DNA of 64,000 nt from an uncultured Prevotellaceae bacterium (GCA_902779455.1 CACZBS010000011.1:1-64000); one strand, 5' to 3'. Shown: positions 26,031 through 35,393, counted from the first letter of the stretch. The notes: generated from the letters alone by a model not told the origin. Numbers and translations: made by a program.

Positions 26031-27038
26031 CTATTCTTCTCGAATCAGCTGCTCCCTTATTCTTTCGGTGATTGGAAACATTCCGGAATACTTCTCATAA
26101 TCTTTCTGCAACGATTCTGACGAAGATGATTCCTTTTTGTCTGTATATTTGGATTCGACAACGTAGAATACGTCTTCAACATCGATGTCCCTTATGAGAT
26201 TTTCTTTTTTGTGTGTCAGTGTCAGATGCCGGTAACTGTTGGAAGATTTCAAATTGAAAACGGAAGGAGCATGATCATCGTCATGTCGATATAATTCTGT
26301 CTTGTCGTGTCTCGATAGTACTTGCGTGTACCCGAATAGATTTGTCACAAGCGTGTTCTTGGGCCACAAGGCATCAATAGACAATAGCATCTCGTCCTTC
26401 TCTGGAAACATCTCGTAACGGCCTATTGATACAGTATCCGCGTAGACGACACCAGCCTTGATACGTCTCTTTTTGTCATGCATGGTCTCCTCATATAAAG
26501 TGTATTTTTCAAGGAACGGAAGGGCCATGTACTTGTCGCCAATCATCATGCTTCGCTTCTTCTGTGCAATGTCCTGTCTCTTTGACATAAAGTAATTCGT
26601 CACGACACTACCGCAATGCACCTTTTTAGTTTTTGTGCCGATATAGAATTCCCGTATTCCGTCCATATAATACTTCAGGCATGAATCCACATGCTCTATG
26701 CTCCTGAAGTACACTTTACAGTGATAATACTTCTTTCTCTTGGCGGTGGCCGTGACTTCAGACAATTGATGGGACGATGGCGACAAGAGAATGATGCTGT
26801 CCTCATTATAAACGAGACTCCGAGGCTCGTAGCCTATATGGGAAATGTGATACTCGAAGCCTTTCTGAAGAATGACATATCCTCCCATGTCAGAGCGTCC
26901 TGTCACGGTTCCGTCAGCATCGTATACCGTTGCATAGCTGACAGGATTCATGGTTATACTGTCTGCCAACATAACCTGCTGGGCATATCCCAACAATCTG
27001 GTAAGGAAAAGGATATGAGTTAAGATCAGATATTTCAT
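26031..27038 (-). CDS. Exported carboxypeptidase-regulatory-like domain protein
   Basis: A 335-residue AT-rich protein. A signal peptide ends LGYAQ. Residues about 20-95 form a CarboxypepD_reg-like/CNA-B module (SITMNPVSYATVYDADG, then GYEPRSL and a closing LSEVTATAKR), the N-terminal module seen in TonB-linked and surface proteins of Bacteroidetes. The remainder has no recognised domain, is Lys/Tyr/His-rich and ends with charged helices. Lower GC than the neighbours hints at acquisition. A TATCTTTG box is 35 bases upstream. Confidence 0.7.
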   Translation of the reverse strand: MKYLILTHILFLTRLLGYAQQVMLADSITMNPVSYATVYDADGTVTGRSDMGGYVILQKGFEYHISHIGYEPRSLVYNEDSIILLSPSSHQLSEVTATAKRKKYYHCKVYFRSIEHVDSCLKYYMDGIREFYIGTKTKKVHCGSVVTNYFMSKRQDIAQKKRSMMIGDKYMALPFLEKYTLYEETMHDKKRRIKAGVVYADTVSIGRYEMFPEKDEMLLSIDALWPKNTLVTNLFGYTQVLSRHDKTELYRHDDDHAPSVFNLKSSNSYRHLTLTHKKENLIRDIDVEDVFYVVESKYTDKKESSSSESLQKDYEKYSGMFPITERIREQLIREE

Positions 27039-27072
27039 ACTTCTGTTTTACCATGACAAGCTGAATAGAGTG

Positions 27073-27080
27073 CAAAGATA
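27073..27080 (-). promoter_or_regulatory. -7 promoter box
   Basis: TATCTTTG on the minus strand, 35 bases before the carboxypeptidase-regulatory-like gene. Confidence 0.6.
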
Positions 27081-27364
27081 CGGCTTTACTTTGGAATATC
27101 AAAAAATGCGCCGTTTTTTTACCCTTGAAAGTTGATGATTAGTGTGCGTTTTAACTCTTGAGAGTGAAATTGATGTATGGATCATCCCCATAATCTTATG
27201 CGACTACAAGTGTGTCTTTGCGTAAACGAATGCATGAATCTCTAAACCAAGAAAAAACGAAATCCAGCATGGCTATGGCTTGCAATATGTAAAAGAAAAT
27301 GATATTTGGAGGCTGCGTTTTTGTAACTTGTTGATTTTATGTGATATACAATATGTGCCAAAAA

Positions 27365-27445
27365 GAAGTGGCGCTTTTTGATGCGAGAAGTGGCGCTTTT
27401 CGATGAGAGAAGTGCCGCTTTTTGAAGCGAGAAGCGGTGCTTTTC
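27365..27445. repeat. GAAGCGGTGCTTTTC REP element
   Basis: Four tandem units of GAAGTGGCGCTTTTCGATG type, each able to pair with a neighbour. Relatives lie near 35.2, 49.7 and 56.0 kb, with a related hairpin at 40.7 kb. All are intergenic. Confidence 0.8.
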
Positions 27446-27550
27446 CGTCCGACGCTCGACTTTTGTCAATAAAAATGACTGTTTTTTGATGCCGTCCCCC
27501 GGGTGGTGACCTCACTCCGGAGTCAGGTCAGGCCTGCAAGCCAGGTGGAA

Positions 27551-27645
27551 TCGTAACTTTGGCTCTGCGAGCGCGAACTTACTCCGTCTCGGCAAAAAAA
27601 AGAATAAATTCTTTATGTTTTGCGCTCGACTTTTCGTAACTTTGC
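27551..27645 (+). promoter_or_regulatory. Tandem-promoter module, orphan copy
   Basis: Two TAACTTTG boxes (27554-27561 and 27637-27644) 83 bases apart, joined by the conserved stretch TCCGTCTCGGCAAAAAAAAG. The same module with the same 83-base spacing precedes ctpA. In this copy neither box has TTTG at the proper -33 distance, and no plus-strand gene follows. Confidence 0.75.
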
Positions 27646-27654
27646 AGCGCACAA

Positions 27655-27715
27655 GTAGGAGGCGACGTGTCCCCACGTCGCACTTGCCGCTGGTGTCACG
27701 TGAGGACACGTGACC
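27655..27715 (+). repeat. GTAGGAGGCGACGTG palindromic element (orphan promoter copy)
   Basis: Contains GTAGGAGGCGACGTGTCCCC and GTCACGTGAGGACACGTGAC, each self-complementary over 12-20 bases. It lies directly after the second box of the promoter module. The copy at 55362 differs at only a few positions. Confidence 0.8.
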
Positions 27716-27774
27716 TCCTAAATCGTACCAAGTTGTTATCTTACGGTCACTAAACGGACATTACAAAAAAGTAA

Positions 27775-27825
27775 GGTGTGTCAGAATGCTACGCTATACG
27801 TCTTCATTCTGACACACCCTCTTTC
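27775..27825. terminator. Terminator hairpin
   Basis: A perfect 14-bp stem (GGTGTGTCAGAATG and its complement, 27775-27788 and 27805-27818) followed by CTCTTTCT. It could end the orphan transcript on the plus strand, or serve the small basic protein gene read from the other side. Confidence 0.65.
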
Positions 27826-27849
27826 TGTCTGATGAGGATTGGCGGCGCG

Positions 27850-28047
27850 CTATTTCTTGCGGTTGGCGCGCTGCTCCCGATACTTGGCTTTCTGTCGGGC
27901 GGAGCCGCTGCCGTGTGCGCCGGTGATGTATTGTTTCTTCTTGGCCTTGGTCTTCACCTTGCCTTCGCTGGGGTCGCGGCGCTCGCCACCACGGCCGAAG
28001 TTGATGCCGTTCTCCAGGATCTGCTGAAAGTCGTCGTCTCTGCCCAT
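27850..28047 (-). CDS. Small basic conserved protein
   Basis: 65 residues with an acidic N-terminus (MGRDDDFQQILENGINFGRG) and a strongly basic C-terminus (KVKTKAKKKQYITGAHGSGS, ARQKAKYREQRANRKK). This composition suggests nucleic-acid or ribosome association, but no domain is recognised. A repeat-filled spacer separates it from the transformylase gene. Confidence 0.6.
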   Translation of the reverse strand: MGRDDDFQQILENGINFGRGGERRDPSEGKVKTKAKKKQYITGAHGSGSARQKAKYREQRANRKK

Positions 28048-28063
28048 CTCTTTTAAGTTAATT

Positions 28064-28200
28064 ATTTAGCGGAAGCAAATTTTTCACTTTTCACTCTTCC
28101 CTTTTCCCTTATCAGGCGGAAGCAAATTTTTCACTTTTCACTCTTCCCTTTTCCCTTATCAGGCGGAAGCAAATTTTTCACTTTTCACTTTTCCTTTTTC
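28064..28200. repeat. Spacer word repeat, three tandem copies
   Basis: Three units of GCGGAAGCAAATTTTTCACT followed by CTTTTCCCTTATCA-like sequence, about 50 bases each. The same word lies between bamA and the ompH genes. Confidence 0.85.
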
Positions 28201-28202
28201 CC

Positions 28203-29393
28203 TTAATGGTGGAACAGCCGGACGCCAGTGAATGCCATGGCGATGCCGTACTTGTCGCAGGTCATGATGACGTGGTCGTCGCGGACGCTGCCGCCGGCCT
28301 GTGCGATGAACTCGACGCCGCTCTTGTGGGCCCGCTCGATGTTGTCGCCGAAGGGGAAGAAGGCGTCGGAGCCGAGGCTGACGCCGCGCATCTGCTGTTT
28401 CCACAGCTGCTTCTCCTCGCGGCTGAGGGGCTCGGGGCGCTCGGTGAAGAAGAGCTGCCACTGTCCGTCGCGCAGCACGTCGTCGTGCTCGTCGTCAGAG
28501 AGGAAGACGTCGATGGTGTTGTCGCGGTCGGCGCGGCGTATGCCGGGCTTGAAGGGCAGGCTGAGCACGCGGGGGTGCTGACGGAGCCACCACTGGTCGG
28601 CTTTCTGTCCGGCGAGGCGCGTGCAGTGGATGCGGCTCTGCTGTCCGGCACCGATGCCGATGGCCTGTCCGTCGGCGGCGTAGCAGACGCTGTTCGACTG
28701 GGTATACTTCAGGGTGATGAGTGCGATGACGAGGTCGCGGCGTGCCTCAGGCGTGAACGTCTTGTTCTGCGTGGGGATGTTGTCGAAGAGCTGGGGGTCG
28801 TCGAGGCGTATCTCGTTGCGTCCCTGCTCGAAGGTGATGCCGAAGACCTGCTTGTGCTCCAGCGGTGCGGGGCGATAGTCGGGGTCGATGCGGATGACGT
28901 TGTAGGTGCCCTTGCGCTTCTCGCGGAGCACCTGTAGGGCCTCGTCGGTGTAGGCGGGTGCGATGACGCCGTCGCTGACCTCACGCTTGATGATGAGCGC
29001 CGTGGTCAGGTCGCAGGTGTCGCTCAGTGCGATGAAGTCGCCGTAGCTCGACATGCGGTCGGCGCCACGGGCCCTGGCATAGGCACAGGCAATGGGCGAC
29101 GCGTCGAGTCCGGGGATGTCGTCGACGAAGTAGATGCGCTTGAGCGTGTCGCTCAGTGGCAGTCCGACGGCGGCGCCGGCGGGCGAGACGTGCTTGAACG
29201 AGGCTGCTGCGGGCAGTCCTGTGGCTCGTTGTAGCTCGCTGACGAGCTGCCACGAGTTGAGGGCGTCGAGCAGGTTGATGTAGCCGGGCCGGCCGTTAAG
29301 CACTTCGATGGGCAGTTCGGATCCGTCGTCCATATAGACACGCGACGGCTTCTGGTTCGGATTGCATCCGTACTTGAGGGCTAATTCTTTCAT
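28203..29393 (-). CDS. Stand-alone AICAR transformylase (PurH C-terminal domain homologue)
   Basis: A 396-residue protein covering the phosphoribosylaminoimidazolecarboxamide formyltransferase domain, which transfers a formyl group from 10-formyl-THF in purine synthesis. The catalytic Lys-His pair is in SFKHVSPAGAAVG, with YTQSNSVCYA, GIGAGQQSRIHCTRLA and SDAFFPFGDNIERAHKSGV as further signatures. The N-terminal IMP cyclohydrolase domain of bifunctional PurH (about 510 residues) is absent and there is no sign of truncation. Such short forms occur in Bacteroidetes beside full PurH. Confidence 0.92.
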   Translation of the reverse strand: MKELALKYGCNPNQKPSRVYMDDGSELPIEVLNGRPGYINLLDALNSWQLVSELQRATGLPAAASFKHVSPAGAAVGLPLSDTLKRIYFVDDIPGLDASPIACAYARARGADRMSSYGDFIALSDTCDLTTALIIKREVSDGVIAPAYTDEALQVLREKRKGTYNVIRIDPDYRPAPLEHKQVFGITFEQGRNEIRLDDPQLFDNIPTQNKTFTPEARRDLVIALITLKYTQSNSVCYAADGQAIGIGAGQQSRIHCTRLAGQKADQWWLRQHPRVLSLPFKPGIRRADRDNTIDVFLSDDEHDDVLRDGQWQLFFTERPEPLSREEKQLWKQQMRGVSLGSDAFFPFGDNIERAHKSGVEFIAQAGGSVRDDHVIMTCDKYGIAMAFTGVRLFHH

Positions 29394-29422
29394 TGTGCGA
29401 ATGAATGGTTGGTTTTGGTCGG

Positions 29423-29430
29423 CAAAGTTA
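29423..29430 (-). promoter_or_regulatory. -7 promoter box for the transformylase
   Basis: TAACTTTG on the minus strand, 30 bases before the start codon, with a TTG about 18 bases upstream. Confidence 0.65.
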
Positions 29431-29470
29431 CGAAAAATATTTGGAAATCAAGAATAAAAGGGCGGAAAAC

Positions 29471-31669
29471 CTAAAATTTCCACTGGAGCTGCAGGTCGAG
29501 GTCGGTCATCGAGGAGTGGTCGATGCGCTGCAGGCCGGTGCCGATGGCGGGGCGGTCGAAGTAGTCGGTGTAGCCCAGTCGGAGGGCGAGGCGGAGGCGG
29601 CGGCCGAGGTCGGCGCGGGCCATGAGGGCGAGGCGTAGGCCGTGGCCGTAGTAGGTGGGGAAGGCGAAGTCGCCCTGCACGTGGGGCTCGTAGAAGTAGA
29701 GGCGGCTCTGATAATCGTCGGTATGGAACCAGGCGGCGGTCATCCGCAGCTGCAGCCACGTCCGCTGCCATCCCACCTGCTCGGAGAGCATGATGCCGTC
29801 GGTCGTGGCCTTATAGACGGAGTGCACGGCGTCGGCCTGCGTCTTGAGGCTCCATCTGGAGGAGGGGTCGGCATAGGTGGCCGTGAGTCGCAGCCGGTGG
29901 TCGTCGCAGGGTATGAGGGCGTCGTGGTCGTCGTTGTCCTTCTCGCGGAGGTGGGCGCGATAGCGGGCGGTGAGGGTCCATCGGGGCAGGTCGACGGTGG
30001 CCTGCAGGAGCAGGTCGAGGGCGTCGGACGGCTTGGACACCTGATAGCGTGGCCATGGGAAGGAGGCATAGTCGGCGTAGGCCTGGAGGTGGAGGCGGTG
30101 CAGTGGCTGCCAGACGACGCCGAGGTAGACGCCGCTCTCGTTCTGCACGCGTCCGCCCTCGCTGAAACTGTGGGCATGGAGGGCGGTGTAGCGATAGCTG
30201 TAGAAGCGCTGCAGGGCGACGATGCTGAGCTCCTGGAGGGGTGTGATGCTGAGGGCATTGACGGTGGCCAGGTGGCCGTGGGCGTCGGTGGCCGTCTCGC
30301 CGCTGAAGGCCACGAGGTAGTGGGTGAAGCCGTAGTCCAGGCTGGCGTTGAGGAAGTCGGAGCCGTGGGCGTAGTGGCGGCGGTAGAGCGTCGTGCGGTT
30401 GGGCTCGAGGGAGCGGTCGGTGTGGGTATAGACGGCGTTGAGGCCCAGGCGGAGGGGTCCTGAGCGGAAGGTGAGGGCGGTGCCGGCCGAGGTGAGGTGG
30501 GTGTTGTTCTTCTTGGCAATCTCGGTGGCGGTGCGGTGATAGCCCGAGGTGATGAGCGTGGCGGCCGTGCGGGCGCTGTCGTCGTTGAGCGTCGCGTCGA
30601 CGGGGCGCCAGCTGGCGAAGAGGGTCAGGCGGAGGGGCCGCGAGAGGCGCAGGGTCGTGGCCGCCCCCTGGAAATAGTCGGCGGTGGAGCGTGAGGCGTG
30701 GGGCCGGAGCTGCTGGACGTGGCGGCCGAGGCTCTGAAGGGTGGCCAGCTTGCCGAGGGCGAAGCTCGTATTAGCCACGAGGCCCATGCCGACGGCCAGC
30801 TTATACTTGCCGACGATGAGGTTGTCGACGACGGGGCTGAGACTTCGCAGCTGCAGGTAGTAGTTGTAGGTGTCGTAGCCCCAGCGGTTGCAGTTGGCCA
30901 GGAAGGGCTCGCCGGCGTCCTGCGAGGCGGTGATGCCCATCCGCAGGCGGTCGGCGAAGCGGAACTCATAGCGCAGCCAGTGGCGATATTTGTAGCCCAG
31001 GTAGCCGTTGCGGTCGCCGCGCCGGTCGTAGAAGGGCAGGCGGGCGGTGGCGGTCAGCTCGTGGCGGCCGTGGCGGGCGATGGTGGCGAGAGGGGGGAGG
31101 CCGTAGGCGGTGCCGGCAACTGAATTGCCGGCCACACTTGGGGGCCTTCCCGTTCGGTTTTCGGCAACAGTGTTGCCGAAAACGGGGACGGGAGAGGAGG
31201 CGGAGCCGGGGCCGGAGGAGGCGGAGCCGGCGGGGCCAGGGGCGGCGGAGCCGGCGGCGCCTAGGCGGACGAAGCAGGGCAGGAGGCGGAGCTGGGCGTA
31301 GTCCATGGAGCGGACCATGCGCAGCTCGCCCATGGAGCGGAAGCCGTGGTAGCGGTCGCGATATTCGATGAGGTCCATGACCTGGCGGGCGGAGAGGAAG
31401 GGCAGCTGCTCGAGCTCGCTGCGCGTGGCGCTGTTGAGGTCGAGGGGCTGCTCTGCCAGCTGGCGCAGCAGCTCGTAGTTCTCCTCCCATGCGGCGGCGC
31501 CGTCGTCCTCATCCTCTGTATTAAGGACGACCTGCTCGTAGATTTCCTCCCACGATGGGCGGCCGTCGTCAGGGCTCTGCCCCCTGGCCGTCATGGCGGG
31601 GCAGAGCATGGCCGCCAGGAGGAGGCAGGCGGCGAGCGTCGGCGGGCTGTGGCGTTCAGAGCTTCTCAC
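29471..31669 (-). CDS. Helix-hairpin-helix outer-membrane beta-barrel protein
   Basis: A 732-residue protein starting with GTG and overlapping the end of upp by 14 bases. After a signal peptide comes a ComEA-like helix-hairpin-helix unit (DLNSATRSELEQLPFLSARQ, about residues 78-130, ending LPCFVRLG), then a low-complexity Gly/Pro/Ala/Ser insert, then about 550 residues of amphipathic strands (RYEFRFADRLRMGITASQDAG; LRLALRLGYTDYFDRPAIG) ending LDLQLQWKF with a terminal aromatic typical of barrels. Related Bacteroidetes proteins are annotated only by the HhH domain; function unknown. The insert contains two exact palindromes. Confidence 0.8.
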   Translation of the reverse strand: MRSSERHSPPTLAACLLLAAMLCPAMTARGQSPDDGRPSWEEIYEQVVLNTEDEDDGAAAWEENYELLRQLAEQPLDLNSATRSELEQLPFLSARQVMDLIEYRDRYHGFRSMGELRMVRSMDYAQLRLLPCFVRLGAAGSAAPGPAGSASSGPGSASSPVPVFGNTVAENRTGRPPSVAGNSVAGTAYGLPPLATIARHGRHELTATARLPFYDRRGDRNGYLGYKYRHWLRYEFRFADRLRMGITASQDAGEPFLANCNRWGYDTYNYYLQLRSLSPVVDNLIVGKYKLAVGMGLVANTSFALGKLATLQSLGRHVQQLRPHASRSTADYFQGAATTLRLSRPLRLTLFASWRPVDATLNDDSARTAATLITSGYHRTATEIAKKNNTHLTSAGTALTFRSGPLRLGLNAVYTHTDRSLEPNRTTLYRRHYAHGSDFLNASLDYGFTHYLVAFSGETATDAHGHLATVNALSITPLQELSIVALQRFYSYRYTALHAHSFSEGGRVQNESGVYLGVVWQPLHRLHLQAYADYASFPWPRYQVSKPSDALDLLLQATVDLPRWTLTARYRAHLREKDNDDHDALIPCDDHRLRLTATYADPSSRWSLKTQADAVHSVYKATTDGIMLSEQVGWQRTWLQLRMTAAWFHTDDYQSRLYFYEPHVQGDFAFPTYYGHGLRLALMARADLGRRLRLALRLGYTDYFDRPAIGTGLQRIDHSSMTDLDLQLQWKF
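31110..31262 (-). repeat. Coding palindromic elements in the HhH barrel gene
   Basis: Palindromes at 31113-31131 (CCGGCAACTGAATTGCCGG) and 31157-31183 lie in frame and encode AGNSVAG and FGNTVAENRTGRPP, followed by a GSAS/GPGS simple repeat. The peptide GNTVAENRTG aligns with the lipoprotein peptide GIAAAHTTGQ near 39.95 kb, also palindrome-encoded. Confidence 0.75.
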
Positions 31670-32318
31670 CGTAGCAGAGGTCGCCGCAGTCGCCGAATCC
31701 CGGGACGATGTACTTATGCTCGTTCATGCCCGGGTCGATGGCGGCGCACCATAGCGTGACGTCCTCGTCGTCGCCGACCGACTGGCGCAGCATCTCGATG
31801 CCCTCGGGCGTGGCGATGACGACGGCGATGTGGACCCTGTGCGGACGGCCCGTGGCCACCATGGCGCCATAGGCCGCTGCCATCGAGCCGCCCGTGGCCA
31901 GCATGGGGTCGACGATGACGAGCGTCTTGCCCTTGGCCGAGGGCGAGGCCATGTATTCGGTGTGGATGCCCACCTCGGTGTGCTCGCGGTTGGTGTACAT
32001 GCGATAGGCCGAGATGAAGCCGTTCTCAGCGTGGTCGAAGACGTCGAGGAACCCCTCGTGGAAGGGCAGTCCGGCGCGCAGCACGGTGGCCAGCAGGAGG
32101 TCGTCCTTAGGCAGCGGGACGTCGAGCGTGCCGAGGGGCGTGGTGACGGTCTTGGCCCTGTAGTCGAGCGTCTTCGACAGCTCGTAGGCCATCATCTGGC
32201 CGATGCGGCGGATGTTGTTGCGGAAGAGCAGCCGGTTCTGCTGGTAGCGCTTGTCGCGCACTTCGGCCATGTACTGATTGATGACCGTGTTCTGTTCGCT
32301 GAAGTTGATGACTTTCAT
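31656..32318 (-). CDS. upp: Uracil phosphoribosyltransferase
   Basis: Salvages uracil to UMP using PRPP. The 220-residue protein starts MKVINFSEQNT; an ORF extension of 34 codons crosses the promoter. The PRPP loop VIVDPMLATGGS, the uracil-site region AAIDPGMNEHKYIVPGFGDCGD and the ATVLRAGLPFHEGFLD segment are present. Its stop overlaps the GTG start of the downstream barrel gene. It is divergent from pckA. Confidence 0.95.
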   Translation of the reverse strand: MKVINFSEQNTVINQYMAEVRDKRYQQNRLLFRNNIRRIGQMMAYELSKTLDYRAKTVTTPLGTLDVPLPKDDLLLATVLRAGLPFHEGFLDVFDHAENGFISAYRMYTNREHTEVGIHTEYMASPSAKGKTLVIVDPMLATGGSMAAAYGAMVATGRPHRVHIAVVIATPEGIEMLRQSVGDDEDVTLWCAAIDPGMNEHKYIVPGFGDCGDLCYGEKL

Positions 32319-32389
32319 CTTGTTGTATAGATTGTTGTTAGTTGACAGGTTGGCACGCCGCCCGTGAGCGACGCGCGGAAAATCGACCA

Positions 32390-32421
32390 CAAAGTTATGC
32401 AAAAACCTCCGAACCTGCAAA
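32390..32421 (-). promoter_or_regulatory. Promoter for upp
   Basis: On the minus strand TTTG (32418-32421), 20 bases, TAACTTTG (32390-32397). Leader of about 70 bases. Confidence 0.7.
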
Positions 32422-32535
32422 GTCGGAGTGACAAAAAATGCGGGCCCGACCCTCTTTTTTGATTTTTTAGCGAAAAAATAACCGTCGCGCGGCTAATAAA
32501 TCTTAAATAGCAACGGCCGTTTCTCATTTTTTTCG

Positions 32536-32543
32536 TACCTTTG
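32536..32543 (+). promoter_or_regulatory. -7 promoter box for pckA
   Basis: TACCTTTG, 52 bases before the start. The leader ends TTTAAGGTAAAAGAA directly before ATG. Confidence 0.7.
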
Positions 32544-32595
32544 CAGCGCAAAACGAGTTAAGTCACAAACAAATATAAATTTTAAGGTAAAAGAA

Positions 32596-34209
32596 ATGGC
32601 AAAGTTAGATTTGACAAAGTATGGCATCACCGGCTCGACCGTGATTGCTCACAACCCGTCGTATGAGTACCTCTTCGAAGAGGAGACCAAGGCAGGGCTC
32701 GAAGGTTTCGACAAAGGCGTCAACACCGAGCTCAACGCCGTCAACGTCATGACCGGCATCTACACCGGCCGTTCGCCTAAGGACAAGTACATCGTCGACG
32801 ATGCACAGAGCCACGACAAGGTGTGGTGGACCAGCGAGGAGTACAAGAACGACAACCACCCCATGTCGGAGGAGGTCTGGGCCAAGGTGAAGGAAATCGC
32901 CATCAAGGAGCTCTGCAATAAGAATCTCTACGTCGTCGACGCCTTCTGCGGTGCCAACGAGGCTACGCGTCTGGCCGTCCGCTTCATCGTCGAGGTGGCT
33001 TGGCAGGCTCACTTCGTGAAGAACATGTTCATCCAGCCCACCGCTGAGGAACTGGAGAACTTCGAGCCCAACTTCGTCATCTACAACGCCTCGAAGGCCA
33101 AGGTAGAGAACTACAAGGAGCTGGGTCTGAACTCAGAGACCTGCGTGGCCTTCAACACCACGAGCCGCGAGCAGTGCATCATCAACACATGGTACGGCGG
33201 CGAGATGAAGAAGGGCATGTTCTCCATGCAGAACTACTACCTGCCCCTGCAGGGCATCGCCTCGATGCACTGCTCGGCCAACACCGACATGGAAGGCAAG
33301 AACACCGCCATCTTCTTCGGACTCTCCGGCACCGGCAAGACCACCCTCTCGACCGACCCGAAGCGCCTGCTCATCGGCGACGACGAGCACGGATGGGACG
33401 ACGAGGGCGTCTTCAACCTCGAAGGCGGCTGCTACGCCAAGGTCATCAACCTCGATAAGGAGAGCGAGCCCGACATCTATAACGCCATCCGCCGCGACGC
33501 CCTCCTGGAGAACGTCACCGTCGACGAGAACGGCAAGATCGACTTCGCCGACAAGAGCGTCACGGAGAACACCCGCGTCAGCTATCCCATCGAGCACATC
33601 GAGAAGATCGCCAAGAAGGTGAACGGCAAGAGCGCCGGTCCCGACGCACAGAACGTCATTTTCCTCTCGGCCGACGCCTTCGGCGTGCTGCCTCCCGTCA
33701 GCATCCTGACTCCCGAGCAGACCAAGTACTACTTCCTCTCGGGCTTCACCGCCAAGCTGGCCGGCACCGAGCGCGGCATCACCGAGCCCACACCGACCTT
33801 CAGCGCCTGCTTCGGCCAGGCCTTCCTTGAGCTCCACCCGACCAAGTACGCCGAGGAGCTCGTCAAGAAGATGGAGAAGAGCGGTGCCAAGGCCTACCTG
33901 GTGAACACCGGCTGGAACGGCACCGGCAAGCGCATCTCCATCCGCGACACCCGCGGCATCATCGACGCCATCCTCGGCGGCGCCATCCTCAAGGCTCCCA
34001 CGAAGAAGATTCCTTACTTCGACTTCGAGGTGCCCACGCAGCTCGAGGGCGTCGCATGGGGCATCCTCGATCCTCGCGACACCTATCAGAACCGCAACGA
34101 GTGGGACGAGAAGGCCCGCGACCTCGCCGCCCGCTTCATCAAGAACTTCAAGAAGTACGAAGGCAACGAAGCCGGCAAGGCTCTCGTCGCCGCAGGTCCG
34201 AAGCTCTAA
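32596..34209 (+). CDS. pckA: Phosphoenolpyruvate carboxykinase (ATP)
   Basis: Interconverts oxaloacetate and PEP with ATP/ADP. In succinate-forming Bacteroidales it normally runs towards oxaloacetate, fixing CO2. The 537-residue protein has the P-loop [11 protein letters not shown] (242-252, K248), the kinase-2 motif [21 protein letters not shown] and the adenine-binding [13 protein letters not shown] region. Length is normal. It is monocistronic, with its own promoter and an intrinsic terminator. Confidence 0.98.
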   Translation: MAKLDLTKYGITGSTVIAHNPSYEYLFEEETKAGLEGFDKGVNTELNAVNVMTGIYTGRSPKDKYIVDDAQSHDKVWWTSEEYKNDNHPMSEEVWAKVKEIAIKELCNKNLYVVDAFCGANEATRLAVRFIVEVAWQAHFVKNMFIQPTAEELENFEPNFVIYNASKAKVENYKELGLNSETCVAFNTTSREQCIINTWYGGEMKKGMFSMQNYYLPLQGIASMHCSANTDMEGKNTAIFFGLSGTGKTTLSTDPKRLLIGDDEHGWDDEGVFNLEGGCYAKVINLDKESEPDIYNAIRRDALLENVTVDENGKIDFADKSVTENTRVSYPIEHIEKIAKKVNGKSAGPDAQNVIFLSADAFGVLPPVSILTPEQTKYYFLSGFTAKLAGTERGITEPTPTFSACFGQAFLELHPTKYAEELVKKMEKSGAKAYLVNTGWNGTGKRISIRDTRGIIDAILGGAILKAPTKKIPYFDFEVPTQLEGVAWGILDPRDTYQNRNEWDEKARDLAARFIKNFKKYEGNEAGKALVAAGPKL

Positions 34210-34230
34210 AAAGATAGACTTTGATATATT

Positions 34231-34267
34231 AAAAGGCTGCGCAGTCATGGATTGCGCAGCCTTTTTT
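34231..34267 (+). terminator. Intrinsic terminator of pckA
   Basis: Stem AAAAGGCTGCGCA/TGCGCAGCCTTTT with a 9-base loop and a T run, 21 bases after the stop codon. Confidence 0.9.
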
Positions 34268-34383
34268 GTCAATACTTTAAGCCGCATGAGATTCCACAGA
34301 CACTTCCCTCCTTGGCACTTGCAAGCCAGTTAAAAAAGTGTCGGCACACCCTCGTGACGGCATCGCCCAGAGGTCTCTGCTTC

Positions 34384-34854
34384 TCACTCTAACGGGATCT
34401 CAGGGTGCTGCACGGCCAGTGGCATGTCCTTCTGCGAGAGATAGAACATGTAGAGGACGACGGGCTTCGAGCCGCGGTTCTCGCCGTGGTGGATCGTGTT
34501 CACCATCTCAACGACGGCCTCGCCCTCGTGCACCACCTTCTCCTTGCCGTCCTGTCCGATGATGGTCAGCTCGCCCTCCACCAGTATGCCGTAGTTCATC
34601 ACCGGGTGGTGATGCCATCCCAGCTTCTGCCCGGCCGGGAAGACATACTTCACGGCGACCAGCTCGGGCCGCCCCTCCAGGTAGTCGGGCAGGTCTACGC
34701 CGTCCCAGCTCTGGCTGGTGCGGATGAGCTCCTTGGTCTCCACCTGTGTCGGAGCCGCCTCGTCGACATTAGCTTTCCTGCACCCGACGAGCCCCGTCGA
34801 AACGCCGCTGACGCAAAGGATGGCGGCGAGCATCCATGACTTCATTTTTCGCAT
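34384..34854 (-). CDS. Cupin-domain lipoprotein
   Basis: A 156-residue protein with lipobox LVGC (C25). The cupin core at about 65-135 has metal ligands in GWHHHPVMNYGILVEGE (His-His and Glu) and a later histidine in NTIHHGENRG. Single-domain cupins of this kind bind metal and small ligands; the ligand here is unknown. A TAACTTTG box (34887-34894, minus) is 33 bases upstream. Confidence 0.8.
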   Translation of the reverse strand: MRKMKSWMLAAILCVSGVSTGLVGCRKANVDEAAPTQVETKELIRTSQSWDGVDLPDYLEGRPELVAVKYVFPAGQKLGWHHHPVMNYGILVEGELTIIGQDGKEKVVHEGEAVVEMVNTIHHGENRGSKPVVLYMFYLSQKDMPLAVQHPEIPLE

Positions 34855-34886
34855 GTTTGTGTATATGTTTTGAGTTTATTCAGCTG

Positions 34887-34894
34887 CAAAGTTA
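34887..34894 (-). promoter_or_regulatory. -7 promoter box for the cupin gene
   Basis: TAACTTTG on the minus strand, 33 bases before the start codon. The rest of the spacer to 35157 holds only a short C/G-rich hairpin at 34990-35025. Confidence 0.6.
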
Positions 34895-35157
34895 CAATAA
34901 GTTGGGCGCAAAACAAAAGATTTTTTCTTTTTTTTGCCCTGACAAGGTAATTCCGGATCCGTGCGAAACCCCATAAGATAGTCTGCGCAGCCGCCCCCTC
35001 CTTGGAAAGGAGGAGAGTGGCTGCGCATGATTTGCCATTGTCATTCAGGCAGGCCTGCGGAAGCCGTCAAGGGCGCCCGTTTTGTCAACATTTTTCCGAA
35101 TCATTCTCTTGCAATCGCCAAGTTGTTGGCTATCAGCCGGATATGTTATGCCGGAAA

Positions 35158-35245
35158 AAGAAGCGGTGCTTTTCGATGCGAGAAGCGGTGCTTTTCGATG
35201 AGAGAAGCGGCCCTTTTTGAGCCGAAAAGGACCGCTTTGCTGCCG
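35158..35245. repeat. GAAGCGGTGCTTTTC REP element
   Basis: Three to four units of AGAAGCGGTGCTTTTCGATG type with an inverted final unit. Same family as 27.4 and 49.7 kb. Confidence 0.8.
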
Positions 35246-35337
35246 ACCTTCCGCCTTTTGTAAAATAAAGTGACAATTTTGCAGATCCGTCCAATGTTAA
35301 TATTTTTTAAAACGAGGGGGAATCGGGAATAATTTGC

Positions 35338-35345
35338 TATCTTTG
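35338..35345 (+). promoter_or_regulatory. -7 promoter box for the DUF6377 regulator
   Basis: TATCTTTG, 49 bases before the start codon. Confidence 0.6.
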
Positions 35346-35393
35346 CCATGCCTAAGCGACAAATACTAACAGAAAACTGACTCGCAAGCACAA

